40,647 bases of DNA from an uncultured Bacilli bacterium (GTDB lineage Bacteria; Bacillota_I; Bacilli_A; RFN20; CAG-826). A program made the position numbers and the translations under genes. Under the pieces are notes generated by a model, which saw only the letters and a program-made list of their open reading frames with translations, was not told where the DNA came from and did not search any database. The DNA is taken from positions 1 through 40,647 of the forward strand of contig CANQQL010000009.1 in the NCBI GenBank assembly GCA_947625975.1. The letters are read 5' to 3'. The stretch's first letter is position 1, and each line of letters opens with the position of its first letter. Positions 17,714 through 25,670 of this stretch are shown in pieces.

Positions 17714-18639
17714 TAGAAATTCACCTCCTTAAAGAAATGATTTAATAATGCTCGAACTCCTAAAACAATTGGTGTAGCTATAAGCGTACAAACTAAGCCC
17801 ATTGTCGCCGGGTTATTTAAAGCCGAACCTTGGGAATCATTGAATATTTGTAAGCCTATAGTTTTTGTAGAATCAATCGTTCCGGTTAATAACATTGGTT
17901 GCAAATATGTTCCAAATACACCCATCATACCAAAGATGAACAAAGTAGTAATCGTTGGCCATGTTAATGGAATAATAATATGGAAGAATTCTTTTATAGG
18001 AGAAACTCCATCCATTTTTGCTGACTCAAGTAAGTCATTAGGAATTCTTGCCATACCTGCTGTAAGAAGCATAACGTCATAACCAATGCCAGTCCAGAAA
18101 CAGAATATCCAGACCATCCATTTTTCAATTCCCGTGCCTTGAACAAAAAAGTTCGCAGTGTTTATTCCAAATTTTGCAAATAACGGATAAAGAAGACCAC
18201 CGGTATTAAACATTGAAGAATAAACAAGAGTTAAAATAACAGTTGGTAAGACACTTGGAAGATAATAGACAACCTTAAACACTCCACCCATATAAATCTT
18301 TTTAAAAATAAAATAAGCAAAGAATAAGGAAACTGGTAAAGTAATAAAGCAATTTAAGACTAAATAAACCAAGCTGTTTAAATACATTTGTTTGGTTGCC
18401 GGAATGCTCATCTTTTCAAATACATTAACGTAATTTTTAAAGAGACTATCAATCGGTAACCATTCCAGGTATCTATCCTTAAAGGTTAAGAGAATGGAAT
18501 TTATATTAACTCCGAACCACATTATTGCAAATTGCAAGCAAGGATATAACAGCATTAAGATAATAAATATCGTTGTAGGTTTAATAAATCTACGTCTCGC
18601 TTTATTCTCCCTTTTATTATTAACTACTGCTGTTGACAT
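17713..18639 (-). CDS. Carbohydrate ABC transporter permease, MalF/CUT1 type
   Basis: This 308-residue protein has six membrane helices and the EAA motif LLESAKMDGVSPIKEFFHIIIP (about 200-222). The N-terminus is positively charged (NNKRENKARRRFIKP) before the first helix, as in the first permease of CUT1 importers. Its ribosome site GAGGTTG is inside the last codons of the binding-protein gene. It overlaps the next permease by 1 nt. There is no extra periplasmic domain. Confidence 0.93.
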   Translation of the reverse strand: MSTAVVNNKRENKARRRFIKPTTIFIILMLLYPCLQFAIMWFGVNINSILLTFKDRYLEWLPIDSLFKNYVNVFEKMSIPATKQMYLNSLVYLVLNCFITLPVSLFFAYFIFKKIYMGGVFKVVYYLPSVLPTVILTLVYSSMFNTGGLLYPLFAKFGINTANFFVQGTGIEKWMVWIFCFWTGIGYDVMLLTAGMARIPNDLLESAKMDGVSPIKEFFHIIIPLTWPTITTLFIFGMMGVFGTYLQPMLLTGTIDSTKTIGLQIFNDSQGSALNNPATMGLVCTLIATPIVLGVRALLNHFFKEVNF

Positions 18640-18645
18640 AAAATA

Positions 18646-20076
18646 TTATTCAACCTCAGCGTTTAAGCAATAACCTCTCCAGTTATCTCTTGCATAATTA
18701 TAAACTTTTTCAAAGACTAAATCAGGAGTGTTTTCGCTTGGATTTGCCATACATGATTTGTAGTAACGATTATTACCAATCCAAGGTTGAATATCAATAT
18801 CGCTATTGCCGGTAATAATTGGTGAGTTACTGGAAAGTGTAAAGTTCTTAGTTTCGGTTAAAATTTTATACATACTATCAACATAAGAATCTTTGGCACA
18901 TAAATCAGACATATCGATATCACTATAATCGAAAGCGAGGAATGGTCCTTGAGCTTTTTCCACAAATGTTCTGCAGGCCAATTTAGAAGCCATGAATTTT
19001 AAGAAATCTTTTGCAATTTCGATATTTGGTGAATTTTTTGCAACAATCATCGAATCGCCAAATCCAACCATGAAATTGTAGTAGTCACTTGTTGCATTAA
19101 CACGAGGTGTCTTCATCATGCGCACTTCAAAATTAAACTCTTTATTACCTTGTGATTTCTTTATTTCATGTTTTGCCCATTGTCCATAAGGAATCATTGC
19201 TGCTTGTCCACTATAGAACAAATATTGAGCACTATCTAATGTTGCACCTTGTGCATTCTCATTACTATATTCAGGATGTGTACCAACTAAATCATACCAC
19301 ATCTTGTAAGCTTGCTTGAAATTTTTGAATTTGCCATCAGGATCAAAATTATCAAAGCCATTTGCATAAGTTCCATCTTTGCCTTTTAATTCCGACCATG
19401 TTTTAAGATTATCTAAGCCATCTAATTCGGCCCACCATTCATAAAGGGGATAATCCCAGTAGTAATCTCTGGTGTCACCACCACCTGCCCAAGCAAATGG
19501 AATTATATTCGCTTCAGCAATTTCAGCACATAAACTAGTAAGTTCTGCATAAGTAGTAGGAACTTCCCAACCATGTTCTTTAAACAAATCGGCATTATAG
19601 ACAAATCCTCCTGCGCCTTGAGTTAAACACACCTTATAATAATGTGCTTCGCCATCTTTATCGCTTTTAAAATATGAAAGTTGTGCTGCATTTGGTAAAA
19701 CACGATCCATAAACTTATCTCCATCGATTGTTTCACCATTATAAACATCATCTAAGTTTGCCAACAATCCACGATTTGCATAGCTTTGCCAGTTTAAGTC
19801 ATGTGATATGAAAATGTCATACTCACTATTCTTAGACGTAAGTTGCGCTTCAACTTTTGATGCGATAGTAGAATCGGCAACATAATCAACCATGTTTCCA
19901 GATTCTGCTGCATAAGCATCAGCAATCTCTTTTACCCATTCATCGCCATAACCACCGTTATAGAACATAATGGATAAAACTCCTGGCTCTCTATCATCCT
20001 CGCCACAGGCCGCCAATGCACCAGAAAGAACCATCAATCCGATTATTGGCAAAATCTTTTTTGCATTCTTTTTCAT
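18646..20076 (-). CDS. Sugar ABC transporter substrate-binding lipoprotein
   Basis: From ATG 20076 the product is 476 residues with a lipoprotein signal (ALAAC, Cys24). The mature part is a family 1 solute-binding protein: LSIMFYNGGYGDEWVKEIADAY-like start, EVPTTYAELTSLCAEI, the aromatic patch DYYWDYPLYEWW and the hinge-side FYSGQAAMIPYGQW. An in-frame ATG at 20103 would place nine polar residues before the signal, and lies only about 6 nt after the predicted transcription start; GAGGAGGG sits just before 20076, so that start is preferred. It is the first gene of the 13-gene operon and sets its substrate, most likely a beta-gluco-oligosaccharide (inference). Confidence 0.93.
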   Translation of the reverse strand: MKKNAKKILPIIGLMVLSGALAACGEDDREPGVLSIMFYNGGYGDEWVKEIADAYAAESGNMVDYVADSTIASKVEAQLTSKNSEYDIFISHDLNWQSYANRGLLANLDDVYNGETIDGDKFMDRVLPNAAQLSYFKSDKDGEAHYYKVCLTQGAGGFVYNADLFKEHGWEVPTTYAELTSLCAEIAEANIIPFAWAGGGDTRDYYWDYPLYEWWAELDGLDNLKTWSELKGKDGTYANGFDNFDPDGKFKNFKQAYKMWYDLVGTHPEYSNENAQGATLDSAQYLFYSGQAAMIPYGQWAKHEIKKSQGNKEFNFEVRMMKTPRVNATSDYYNFMVGFGDSMIVAKNSPNIEIAKDFLKFMASKLACRTFVEKAQGPFLAFDYSDIDMSDLCAKDSYVDSMYKILTETKNFTLSSNSPIITGNSDIDIQPWIGNNRYYKSCMANPSENTPDLVFEKVYNYARDNWRGYCLNAEVE

Positions 20077-20115
20077 CTTGTTTCCCTCCTCTTGGAAACC
20101 CATTTCTTTAATATT

Positions 20116-20144
20116 ATTATATAAACGAATGAAAGCGGTGTCAA
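20116..20144 (-). promoter_or_regulatory. Perfect-consensus sigma-A promoter of the glucan importer operon
   Basis: On the minus strand TTGACA (20139-20144) and TATAAT (20116-20121) are separated by exactly 17 nt. Transcription should start near 20109, giving a leader of about 33 nt before ATG 20076. A CcpA-type cre overlaps the -35 element. Confidence 0.9.
20130..20143. promoter_or_regulatory. CcpA cre site overlapping the -35 of the importer operon
   Basis: TGAAAGCGGTGTCA agrees at every position with the Bacillus cre consensus TGWAANCGNTNWCA. Binding would cover the -35 hexamer and block initiation when a preferred sugar is present. Its core GAAAGCGGTGTC is also one base from the GAAANCGNTTTC palindrome found at other units, so the local LacI protein might bind as well. 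Confidence 0.75.
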
Positions 20145-20175
20145 TAAGATAATAAAATATATATTTTATTAAATT

Positions 20176-20203
20176 AAAAAGGAATATCCTTCATAGATAT
20201 TCC
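20176..20203 (-). terminator. Terminator of the discoidin-protein unit
   Basis: An 8-bp perfect stem GGAATATC/GATATTCC (20181-20188 with 20196-20203), 7-nt loop, is followed on the minus strand by five T residues. It lies 25 nt after the stop at 20228 and just upstream of the importer promoter, separating units C and D. Confidence 0.82.
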
Positions 20204-20227
20204 TTATAAATTATGTATTTTTTCTCT

Positions 20228-21490
20228 TTAATAGGCGCTTAAATCAACATAAGCTTCTATTTCATAAATTGAATAGTTATATGCTGTGCCTTTACTTAAA
20301 AATTTGATAATTAAATATCTTCCATAAGCCTCGTTTAGCATACAATCATCTTCGTAAATATATTTATCATGTTCTTTTACACTTGCCACGGCTTTAAAGG
20401 AACTAGTATCTCCATTAAACGTTTCAACATTAATATTGTTTTCAAGAAATACATCATATTCTTTGGCGTATGCTGCCTCCCAATAAATTTTTACTTTTGA
20501 TAAATAATGGGTTACACCCAAATCTATCATTAACCAAGCAATCGTATTTTCATTTGATTCGTCAATCCACCTAGTTTCATAATTAGCATCTACGACCGCT
20601 TTTGCATTACCACTTCCACTATATACCTCACAATTTTTGGCAACATTTGCCAGTTCAAGGTCTATAGGAGTATAAGGAAAAGCACCGGTTAATGGATATA
20701 AATGAGAAGGCAATAAATCAGAATCCAAAGTTGGGATTAAGCGTGCTGAAAAGCGATATTCATCTCTTTTTAAATGCGCCTGCATCAAGTGTTTTTCGAT
20801 AGTTTCCCGCGAAGTAAATTGATCTTCATAAAAAATATCAAATGTTGCTAACGAAGAAGATTTATCATCAATTTCAAAAGTGTCATCTGAAAACACCAGC
20901 ACTTGAATATGATTAATTTCTGCACCTTGTGGATTTGCGGTAAAAATTTCCCAAGGCCAAACAAGTCTTCCTGTTTCATCAACAGAAATCTTACCATAAA
21001 TATTTAGAGTATAATCAAAATCAAATACATATGAAACATCATTAATAGCATACCAATCCGAGTTCGAATATTCTTCTACTTTACTAACATATCTAAAAGC
21101 CGGTGAATATGAAATATTAGGCTCTGCATGAATACTTTTTAATTGATCAATTATTAAATCATGTGAAATTATTCCATCATCTTTATGATTAATGGTAGCA
21201 TATTCTTTTTCATCATCAAAGCCTTCATCAGTGGGGAAAAATGCCACATCTAAACTAGCAATATCTTTTACAGTCGGTCCATAAGAATTATATCTTCCGG
21301 TTAAATATTCCCAAGGATATCGCAAATTTCCATTATTCTCGAAATATGGTTGATGAGGAGCATTTTGGATGGCCAAATTGGGACTTAACAATTTTTCTGT
21401 TTCAGCAATTGCGCTTATAGCACTCAATTTAGTCATATAAATGCCACCTAGTACAAAAACCATCATCGTTGCAATAAAACTTTTTTTCAT
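20228..21490 (-). CDS. Exported F5/8 type C (discoidin) domain protein with duplicated N-terminal domain
   Basis: This 420-residue protein has a cleavable signal peptide (about 1-29, cut after AIA) and no C-terminal anchor. Two related regions of about 80 residues, 57-138 and 177-254, share a W-x-x-F/L-T-A-N/G-type start, a hydrophobic strand and a KHL-x-x-A...F-S-x-R/AFRY ending; I do not know this domain. Residues about 290-418 form an F5/8 type C domain (VVDANYETRWID, WLMIDLGVTHYLSKVKIYWE), a common carbohydrate-binding fold. It is a clear paralogue of the upstream gene but lacks that protein's helical module and membrane anchor. It is probably secreted and glycan-binding. Confidence 0.8.
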   Translation of the reverse strand: MKKSFIATMMVFVLGGIYMTKLSAISAIAETEKLLSPNLAIQNAPHQPYFENNGNLRYPWEYLTGRYNSYGPTVKDIASLDVAFFPTDEGFDDEKEYATINHKDDGIISHDLIIDQLKSIHAEPNISYSPAFRYVSKVEEYSNSDWYAINDVSYVFDFDYTLNIYGKISVDETGRLVWPWEIFTANPQGAEINHIQVLVFSDDTFEIDDKSSSLATFDIFYEDQFTSRETIEKHLMQAHLKRDEYRFSARLIPTLDSDLLPSHLYPLTGAFPYTPIDLELANVAKNCEVYSGSGNAKAVVDANYETRWIDESNENTIAWLMIDLGVTHYLSKVKIYWEAAYAKEYDVFLENNINVETFNGDTSSFKAVASVKEHDKYIYEDDCMLNEAYGRYLIIKFLSKGTAYNYSIYEIEAYVDLSAY

Positions 21491-21508
21491 ATTCTTTACC
21501 TTTATATA

Positions 21509-21540
21509 TTAAAACCGGATTTTGTTTTATCCGGTTTTAA
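21509..21540. terminator. Strong hairpin between the two discoidin-protein genes
   Basis: A perfect 12-bp inverted repeat TTAAAACCGGAT/ATCCGGTTTTAA encloses an 8-nt loop. It falls between the stop at 21553 and the ATG at 21490. It could be a partial terminator lowering expression of the second gene (the T run is at the foot of the stem), or an mRNA-stabilising element for the first. Confidence 0.6.
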
Positions 21541-21552
21541 TTCTTAACTTAA

Positions 21553-23211
21553 TTAGTTATTATATTTTTTCTTACTAGCGTAATAGTAATAAAGCACTGT
21601 CATTAAAGCGATACCTGCAAAAATTGCAATAAGACTATAAGATTTTTCATTATCACTTACACTTAACAACAAACTCGACAGGCTTCCTTCTGTAGTTGTA
21701 TTTTTTAGTTCAGTTAATGATTTTAGATATCTGATAGTATCGCCAATGGAAACTCCCATAGCATCATCTATTCCATCAAGTGCTAGTTTATCTTCTTCTT
21801 CTAAAGCGTCGTATCTAGCAAGCATTTCTTTCATTTCCTCGGAATCTTTAGCCGCACAAATACCATCTTTGCCACCTGCAGCACGTAACTTTAGCCAATC
21901 AATTTCAAATTTTTGTGCCTCGGTTAAATCGGCATTTACATATGCCTCAACCTCCCAAATGGAAAAATTATACACACTTCCTTTTTCTATACAGTTAATA
22001 ATTATATATTGCCCAGAAACACCCTTTGTTTCATTGACTTTAAAATCATCAAATTCATTAAACTCTCCACGATCTTTAACTGATACAACAGGTGTCATTT
22101 TGCTTGTGTCACCATCAAATGTAGAAGGATCAACTTTATCTTCTAAGAAAACCTCGAAATCTTTAGCAAACGCTCCTTCCCAATGAATTTTTATATTAGA
22201 TAGATATCTTCTTTCGCCTAAATCAATTAAAAGCCAGCCTGTATCAGCCTCATTATTAATCCAGCGAGAGCCTTGATTTCCATCTACTGCGGCATTAGCA
22301 TCACCATATGATGCATATGCTTTGCATTCCTTAGCAACATTAACGACACTCAAATCTTCTGGAGTATATTCAAAAGCTTCGGTTAAAGGATATAAATGCG
22401 ATGGAGTATACTTAGATTCTTTTGTTGGAATTAAGCGTATTGAAAACTTATACTCTCCTGTTTTTAAGTTAGCATTAGTCAAATGTTTTTGAATAATCTC
22501 TGCAGAAGTCTCTGGATCACCTTGATGTATATCAAAAGTTATTAATGGCTTTGATTCCTCATTGATTTCTTCAGTATCACCCGGAAACACTAACACCTGA
22601 ATATGGTCAATCTCTGAACTTTGCGGATTTGCAGTAAAAATTTCCGTTGGCCAAATTAGTTTACCAGATGTTTCATCAACCTTAAAAATATTTTCCATAA
22701 TAATATCTAATGAAAAATCAAAATCATATTTATGGTGGATATTATTTTCTTGAACATACCAATCTGAATTAGTATATTCCTCAACTTTACTTACATATCT
22801 GAATGCCGGTGAATATTCAATTGTCGGGTCAGCAAAAACACCCTTTAATGCCGTAACTATTGCATCGGTTAGAACCCAGTATCCACTCGTATGAGTTATA
22901 GTGGCATAAGTTTTACTTTCTCCTTCTGCTAGTTCTGCATTAAAGCCATCCTCATAAGGATAAAGAGCTATTTCCAGTTCAGCCAAATCGGCCATAGGCG
23001 TTCCTTTACCATCTAAATTAGCAGTAAACCATTCCCAAGGATAGTCAATTGCAGTAGTATCATCGTCATGACCGAGATGCACCTCTCTTTGATTTACTTC
23101 ATGTGGAGTTGGAAGTTTATCTTCGGCACTTACTGTCCTAGTTAATTTAGGAGATGCTAAACTTCCACTCATGATTAACGCCATAGAAAATACTAATAAG
23201 CTTTTTTTCAT
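21553..23211 (-). CDS. Membrane-anchored F5/8 type C domain surface protein
   Basis: From ATG 23211 (GAGGAAAAATT upstream; an in-frame ATG at 23250 precedes 13 non-signal residues) the protein has 552 residues. A signal peptide (1-29, cut after VSA) is followed by two copies of an unassigned domain (about 57-141 and 186-263, WEWFTAN and TEIFTAN starts), an F5/8 type C domain (about 290-427, NAAVDGNQGSRWI, WLLIDLGERRYLSNIKIHWE), a helical module (430-500) like those in the lipoproteins at 23363-27080, and a C-terminal transmembrane helix (525-544) with a KKKY tail. It is probably a surface glucan-binding protein. It heads unit C. Confidence 0.82.
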   Translation of the reverse strand: MKKSLLVFSMALIMSGSLASPKLTRTVSAEDKLPTPHEVNQREVHLGHDDDTTAIDYPWEWFTANLDGKGTPMADLAELEIALYPYEDGFNAELAEGESKTYATITHTSGYWVLTDAIVTALKGVFADPTIEYSPAFRYVSKVEEYTNSDWYVQENNIHHKYDFDFSLDIIMENIFKVDETSGKLIWPTEIFTANPQSSEIDHIQVLVFPGDTEEINEESKPLITFDIHQGDPETSAEIIQKHLTNANLKTGEYKFSIRLIPTKESKYTPSHLYPLTEAFEYTPEDLSVVNVAKECKAYASYGDANAAVDGNQGSRWINNEADTGWLLIDLGERRYLSNIKIHWEGAFAKDFEVFLEDKVDPSTFDGDTSKMTPVVSVKDRGEFNEFDDFKVNETKGVSGQYIIINCIEKGSVYNFSIWEVEAYVNADLTEAQKFEIDWLKLRAAGGKDGICAAKDSEEMKEMLARYDALEEEDKLALDGIDDAMGVSIGDTIRYLKSLTELKNTTTEGSLSSLLLSVSDNEKSYSLIAIFAGIALMTVLYYYYASKKKYNN

Positions 23212-23261
23212 AATTTTTCCTCTCTTTAAAATAATTAATTTACAAAACACAAAAAACTTTA

Positions 23262-23273
23262 GAAATCGGTTTC
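23262..23273. promoter_or_regulatory. LacI-type operator just downstream of the unit C promoter
   Basis: GAAATCGGTTTC is a palindrome with a central CG and GAAA/TTTC arms, the layout of LacI-family operators. It starts about 2-3 nt after the predicted transcription start, so bound protein would block initiation or elongation. The same 12-mer in the other orientation occurs at 40535-40546. Confidence 0.72.
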
Positions 23274-23281
23274 GCTATTTT

Positions 23282-23310
23282 ATTATAAAATAAGATGTAA
23301 GCGTTGTCAA
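23282..23310 (-). promoter_or_regulatory. Perfect-consensus sigma-A promoter of unit C
   Basis: On the minus strand TTGACA (23305-23310), 17 nt, TATAAT (23282-23287). A cre site covers the -35 and spacer and a LacI-type palindrome follows the -10. No terminator is visible between the end of unit B (23363) and this promoter, so unit B transcripts may run into unit C. Confidence 0.9.
23296..23309. promoter_or_regulatory. CcpA cre site overlapping the -35 of unit C
   Basis: TGTAAGCGTTGTCA fits the cre consensus TGWAANCGNTNWCA at all positions and overlaps TTGACA. Its centre is 35 bp from the centre of the LacI-type operator at 23262-23273. Confidence 0.75.
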
Positions 23311-23362
23311 AATTTACGAATCATTTTGAAACATATTAAACACTTTTCTAATAAAATGGCAC

Positions 23363-25657
23363 CTATTTGTATCTTACTAATGTCGGATAGAATCCCTCCC
23401 ATACACACCAAATTCGTTTATCGAAAGCAGAATATAAATTGCTATTTTTTAATTCCTGGTCGGTCTTATTACATTCGCTTAATGAATTGGAATTTCCTAC
23501 TGCTTTTCCATTTGTCACATTTTCTCCTAAAAAATAGGTATTTAAGACTTTACCATATTGTCCAACACAAATGCCTCCATCCTCTTGAGAACCATTAATA
23601 CTACTCAAGACAATGCAATTTTCAATTGTGCCCGTTGTGTGATTTTCACATACAATGCCCCCAATATTGCCAGTAGATGCAATATGCAAATTAATGAAGC
23701 AATCGGAAATCGTTCCATAATTTCTTACCGCAATAGCGCCAGCCCACGCACCAGCTTTTTCAACATCGCCTTCTAAAACTAAATCTTTTACTACGGCATT
23801 TGCTTTAACTTCTAAAAACAATCCGAATTCGCCATCTAGTCCCTCAGTGTTCCTTGTAATGTTTTTAATCGTATGTCCATTTCCATCTAGGGTGCCAAAA
23901 AATTCTCCCAAATTCTCCCACTCAATACCTGCAAGATCAATATCACTTTTTAATACATAATTAGCTTTTAAATTTTCTTTTATAGCTAAAAAATCTTCTG
24001 TTGAATAAATAGGCACAATTGATTCATCTGTTACATCTTTATACATATTCGTAAAATTATAAACATTTTGGGACAATTTACTTTTTATTAAAGAAGATTC
24101 CTTATATAAGCCGGTTCTATCTTTAATTTGTAAGCCAAAGTAAAATCTATTACCCACAAGATTCTGATCAAATAGCGATTGCTCTTCTAACTTGGTTACA
24201 ATAGTTTGACCGAGAATAACAGTGCTTGCTTCATATAACGCATTACTGACATTAATACTGACAATACTACTTGATAAATCTTCTTGTTTAGAAACATATA
24301 AATACATACTTGCTTTTTCCTTAAGCAATGCCCCGGAACTTACACCGTAAAAATTTTTAATATCTGCATAAAAATTAGCGGTCTGAGATTGTAAGACAAT
24401 GTTTTGTATCTGATCAGTCGAGAATAATAAGTTTACATTTAATGGTATGCTATCGGATAAATAAGTATTCAATTTGGCCCGTGCAAGTTCTAATTTTTCA
24501 TAGTTTTCTTTAACTTCGCTACGATTTAATGCTTTAATTGTTAATGTATCATAATATTTCTCTGCATTGGTAATACTTAAAGCATCATCCAAAGTAATTG
24601 AATCAAGATCATTTATACTTTCAACCAAATTAACAAATTCATCTACCAATACTTGTGTATTGTCATCAGATTTAGTTTCCTCTTTTGCACCATTCACAGC
24701 AATATAAAGCTCACAGTATTCATCAAAATAGGCCATCATTTGCACATAAGCTTTTTGCACATTTTCCAAATTTTTACTTGAAGAAGATAAACTTTGATAT
24801 AAATCCTTTGCTCGGAAAAGGTTTGTTCCTTCTTTTAAAGTGACAACATCTATGGCGTCAATGGCAGTCAAAAAAGCAGAGATAACTACTTGATCGGCAT
24901 ACTCCGGATGCTCCATTAACTCCTTGTACTTTTCATTTAATTGATCAATTAATGTCTTAGCGTTAATTACACGTTCATCTTCTTTTGCTTTCAGGCTAAG
25001 ATACTCATAAGCATCTTCGGCTGCAACAAGCAAATTCTTATCGCTTAGTGTTAAATTATCAATACTTGGCAGTTTATTGATAATTTCTAAAAAGCTTGCA
25101 ATTTCTTCTTCTAAACTTTTTTCTATTGAATCTAAAAACATTTGATCAAATTGAGCGCGAAACACCAAAAGTTTAGCATAGGCTTCTTCAACGCCTATAA
25201 TGTTTTTATTATCTAACTCATCATAAGCACTCTCGGCTGCAATAATATATCTTTCATCATCTAAGGTTAAGAAAAACGGAATAGCATCTACTTTTGCAAT
25301 GAAATCTTCGGCCATATTATTTGCTCTAAGATACTCATAATAAATTTCTTCGAGCATTACTAATTTATAATAGGCTTCTTGCACTTCGGAAAAACGATTC
25401 CAAGTATCATCATCAATTAAGTCGTAATAATAATAAGCTTCATTCAAATTGTAATCAAAGTTTTCATCAAAGCGGAGAGTGTTAACAATATTAACAAATT
25501 CTTTAGCTTCATTAGGCATCTCTTGTTCTTGATTAGTATTTGCACTTTCTCCGCTTAGTGAGGGAGTTAGTATAGAAGCAGAATTTTCACTAGATACTCT
25601 GGTTCCACAACTACAAAGAAGAGGAATTAATAATAAAGATAAAAATAATTTTTTCAT
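23363..25657 (-). CDS. Large lipoprotein: helical repeats plus GLUG-like beta-helix C-terminus
   Basis: This 764-residue protein has a lipoprotein signal (Cys15 or Cys17 in LLCSC). Residues about 45-400 contain four to five alpha-helical repeats of about 70 residues with the recurring pattern F-x-x-x-I/V-x-x-L-P...L...A-E-x-A-Y-x-x-L, probably a stalk. A middle domain (about 405-540) is unassigned. The C-terminal domain has YVLKSDID (567-574), FFGTLDGNGHTIKN (586-599) and GFYPTL near the end, shared with the two beta-helix lipoproteins of the importer operon. It is the last gene of unit B; AAGGAGGT lies upstream. It is probably a long surface binding protein. No catalytic motif was seen. Confidence 0.7.
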   Translation of the reverse strand: MKKLFLSLLLIPLLCSCGTRVSSENSASILTPSLSGESANTNQEQEMPNEAKEFVNIVNTLRFDENFDYNLNEAYYYYDLIDDDTWNRFSEVQEAYYKLVMLEEIYYEYLRANNMAEDFIAKVDAIPFFLTLDDERYIIAAESAYDELDNKNIIGVEEAYAKLLVFRAQFDQMFLDSIEKSLEEEIASFLEIINKLPSIDNLTLSDKNLLVAAEDAYEYLSLKAKEDERVINAKTLIDQLNEKYKELMEHPEYADQVVISAFLTAIDAIDVVTLKEGTNLFRAKDLYQSLSSSSKNLENVQKAYVQMMAYFDEYCELYIAVNGAKEETKSDDNTQVLVDEFVNLVESINDLDSITLDDALSITNAEKYYDTLTIKALNRSEVKENYEKLELARAKLNTYLSDSIPLNVNLLFSTDQIQNIVLQSQTANFYADIKNFYGVSSGALLKEKASMYLYVSKQEDLSSSIVSINVSNALYEASTVILGQTIVTKLEEQSLFDQNLVGNRFYFGLQIKDRTGLYKESSLIKSKLSQNVYNFTNMYKDVTDESIVPIYSTEDFLAIKENLKANYVLKSDIDLAGIEWENLGEFFGTLDGNGHTIKNITRNTEGLDGEFGLFLEVKANAVVKDLVLEGDVEKAGAWAGAIAVRNYGTISDCFINLHIASTGNIGGIVCENHTTGTIENCIVLSSINGSQEDGGICVGQYGKVLNTYFLGENVTNGKAVGNSNSLSECNKTDQELKNSNLYSAFDKRIWCVWEGFYPTLVRYK

Positions 25658-25670
25658 TTCTTTTACCTCC

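Noticed and set aside
21553-21640. Sortase-type anchor at the C-terminus of the discoidin protein
   Set aside because: There is a membrane helix and basic tail but no LPxTG-like motif, so it is a plain transmembrane anchor.
21746-22186. 146-residue plus-strand frame, Ser-rich
   Set aside because: Antisense shadow of the anchored discoidin-domain gene; composition is that of reversed codons and it has no ribosome site.
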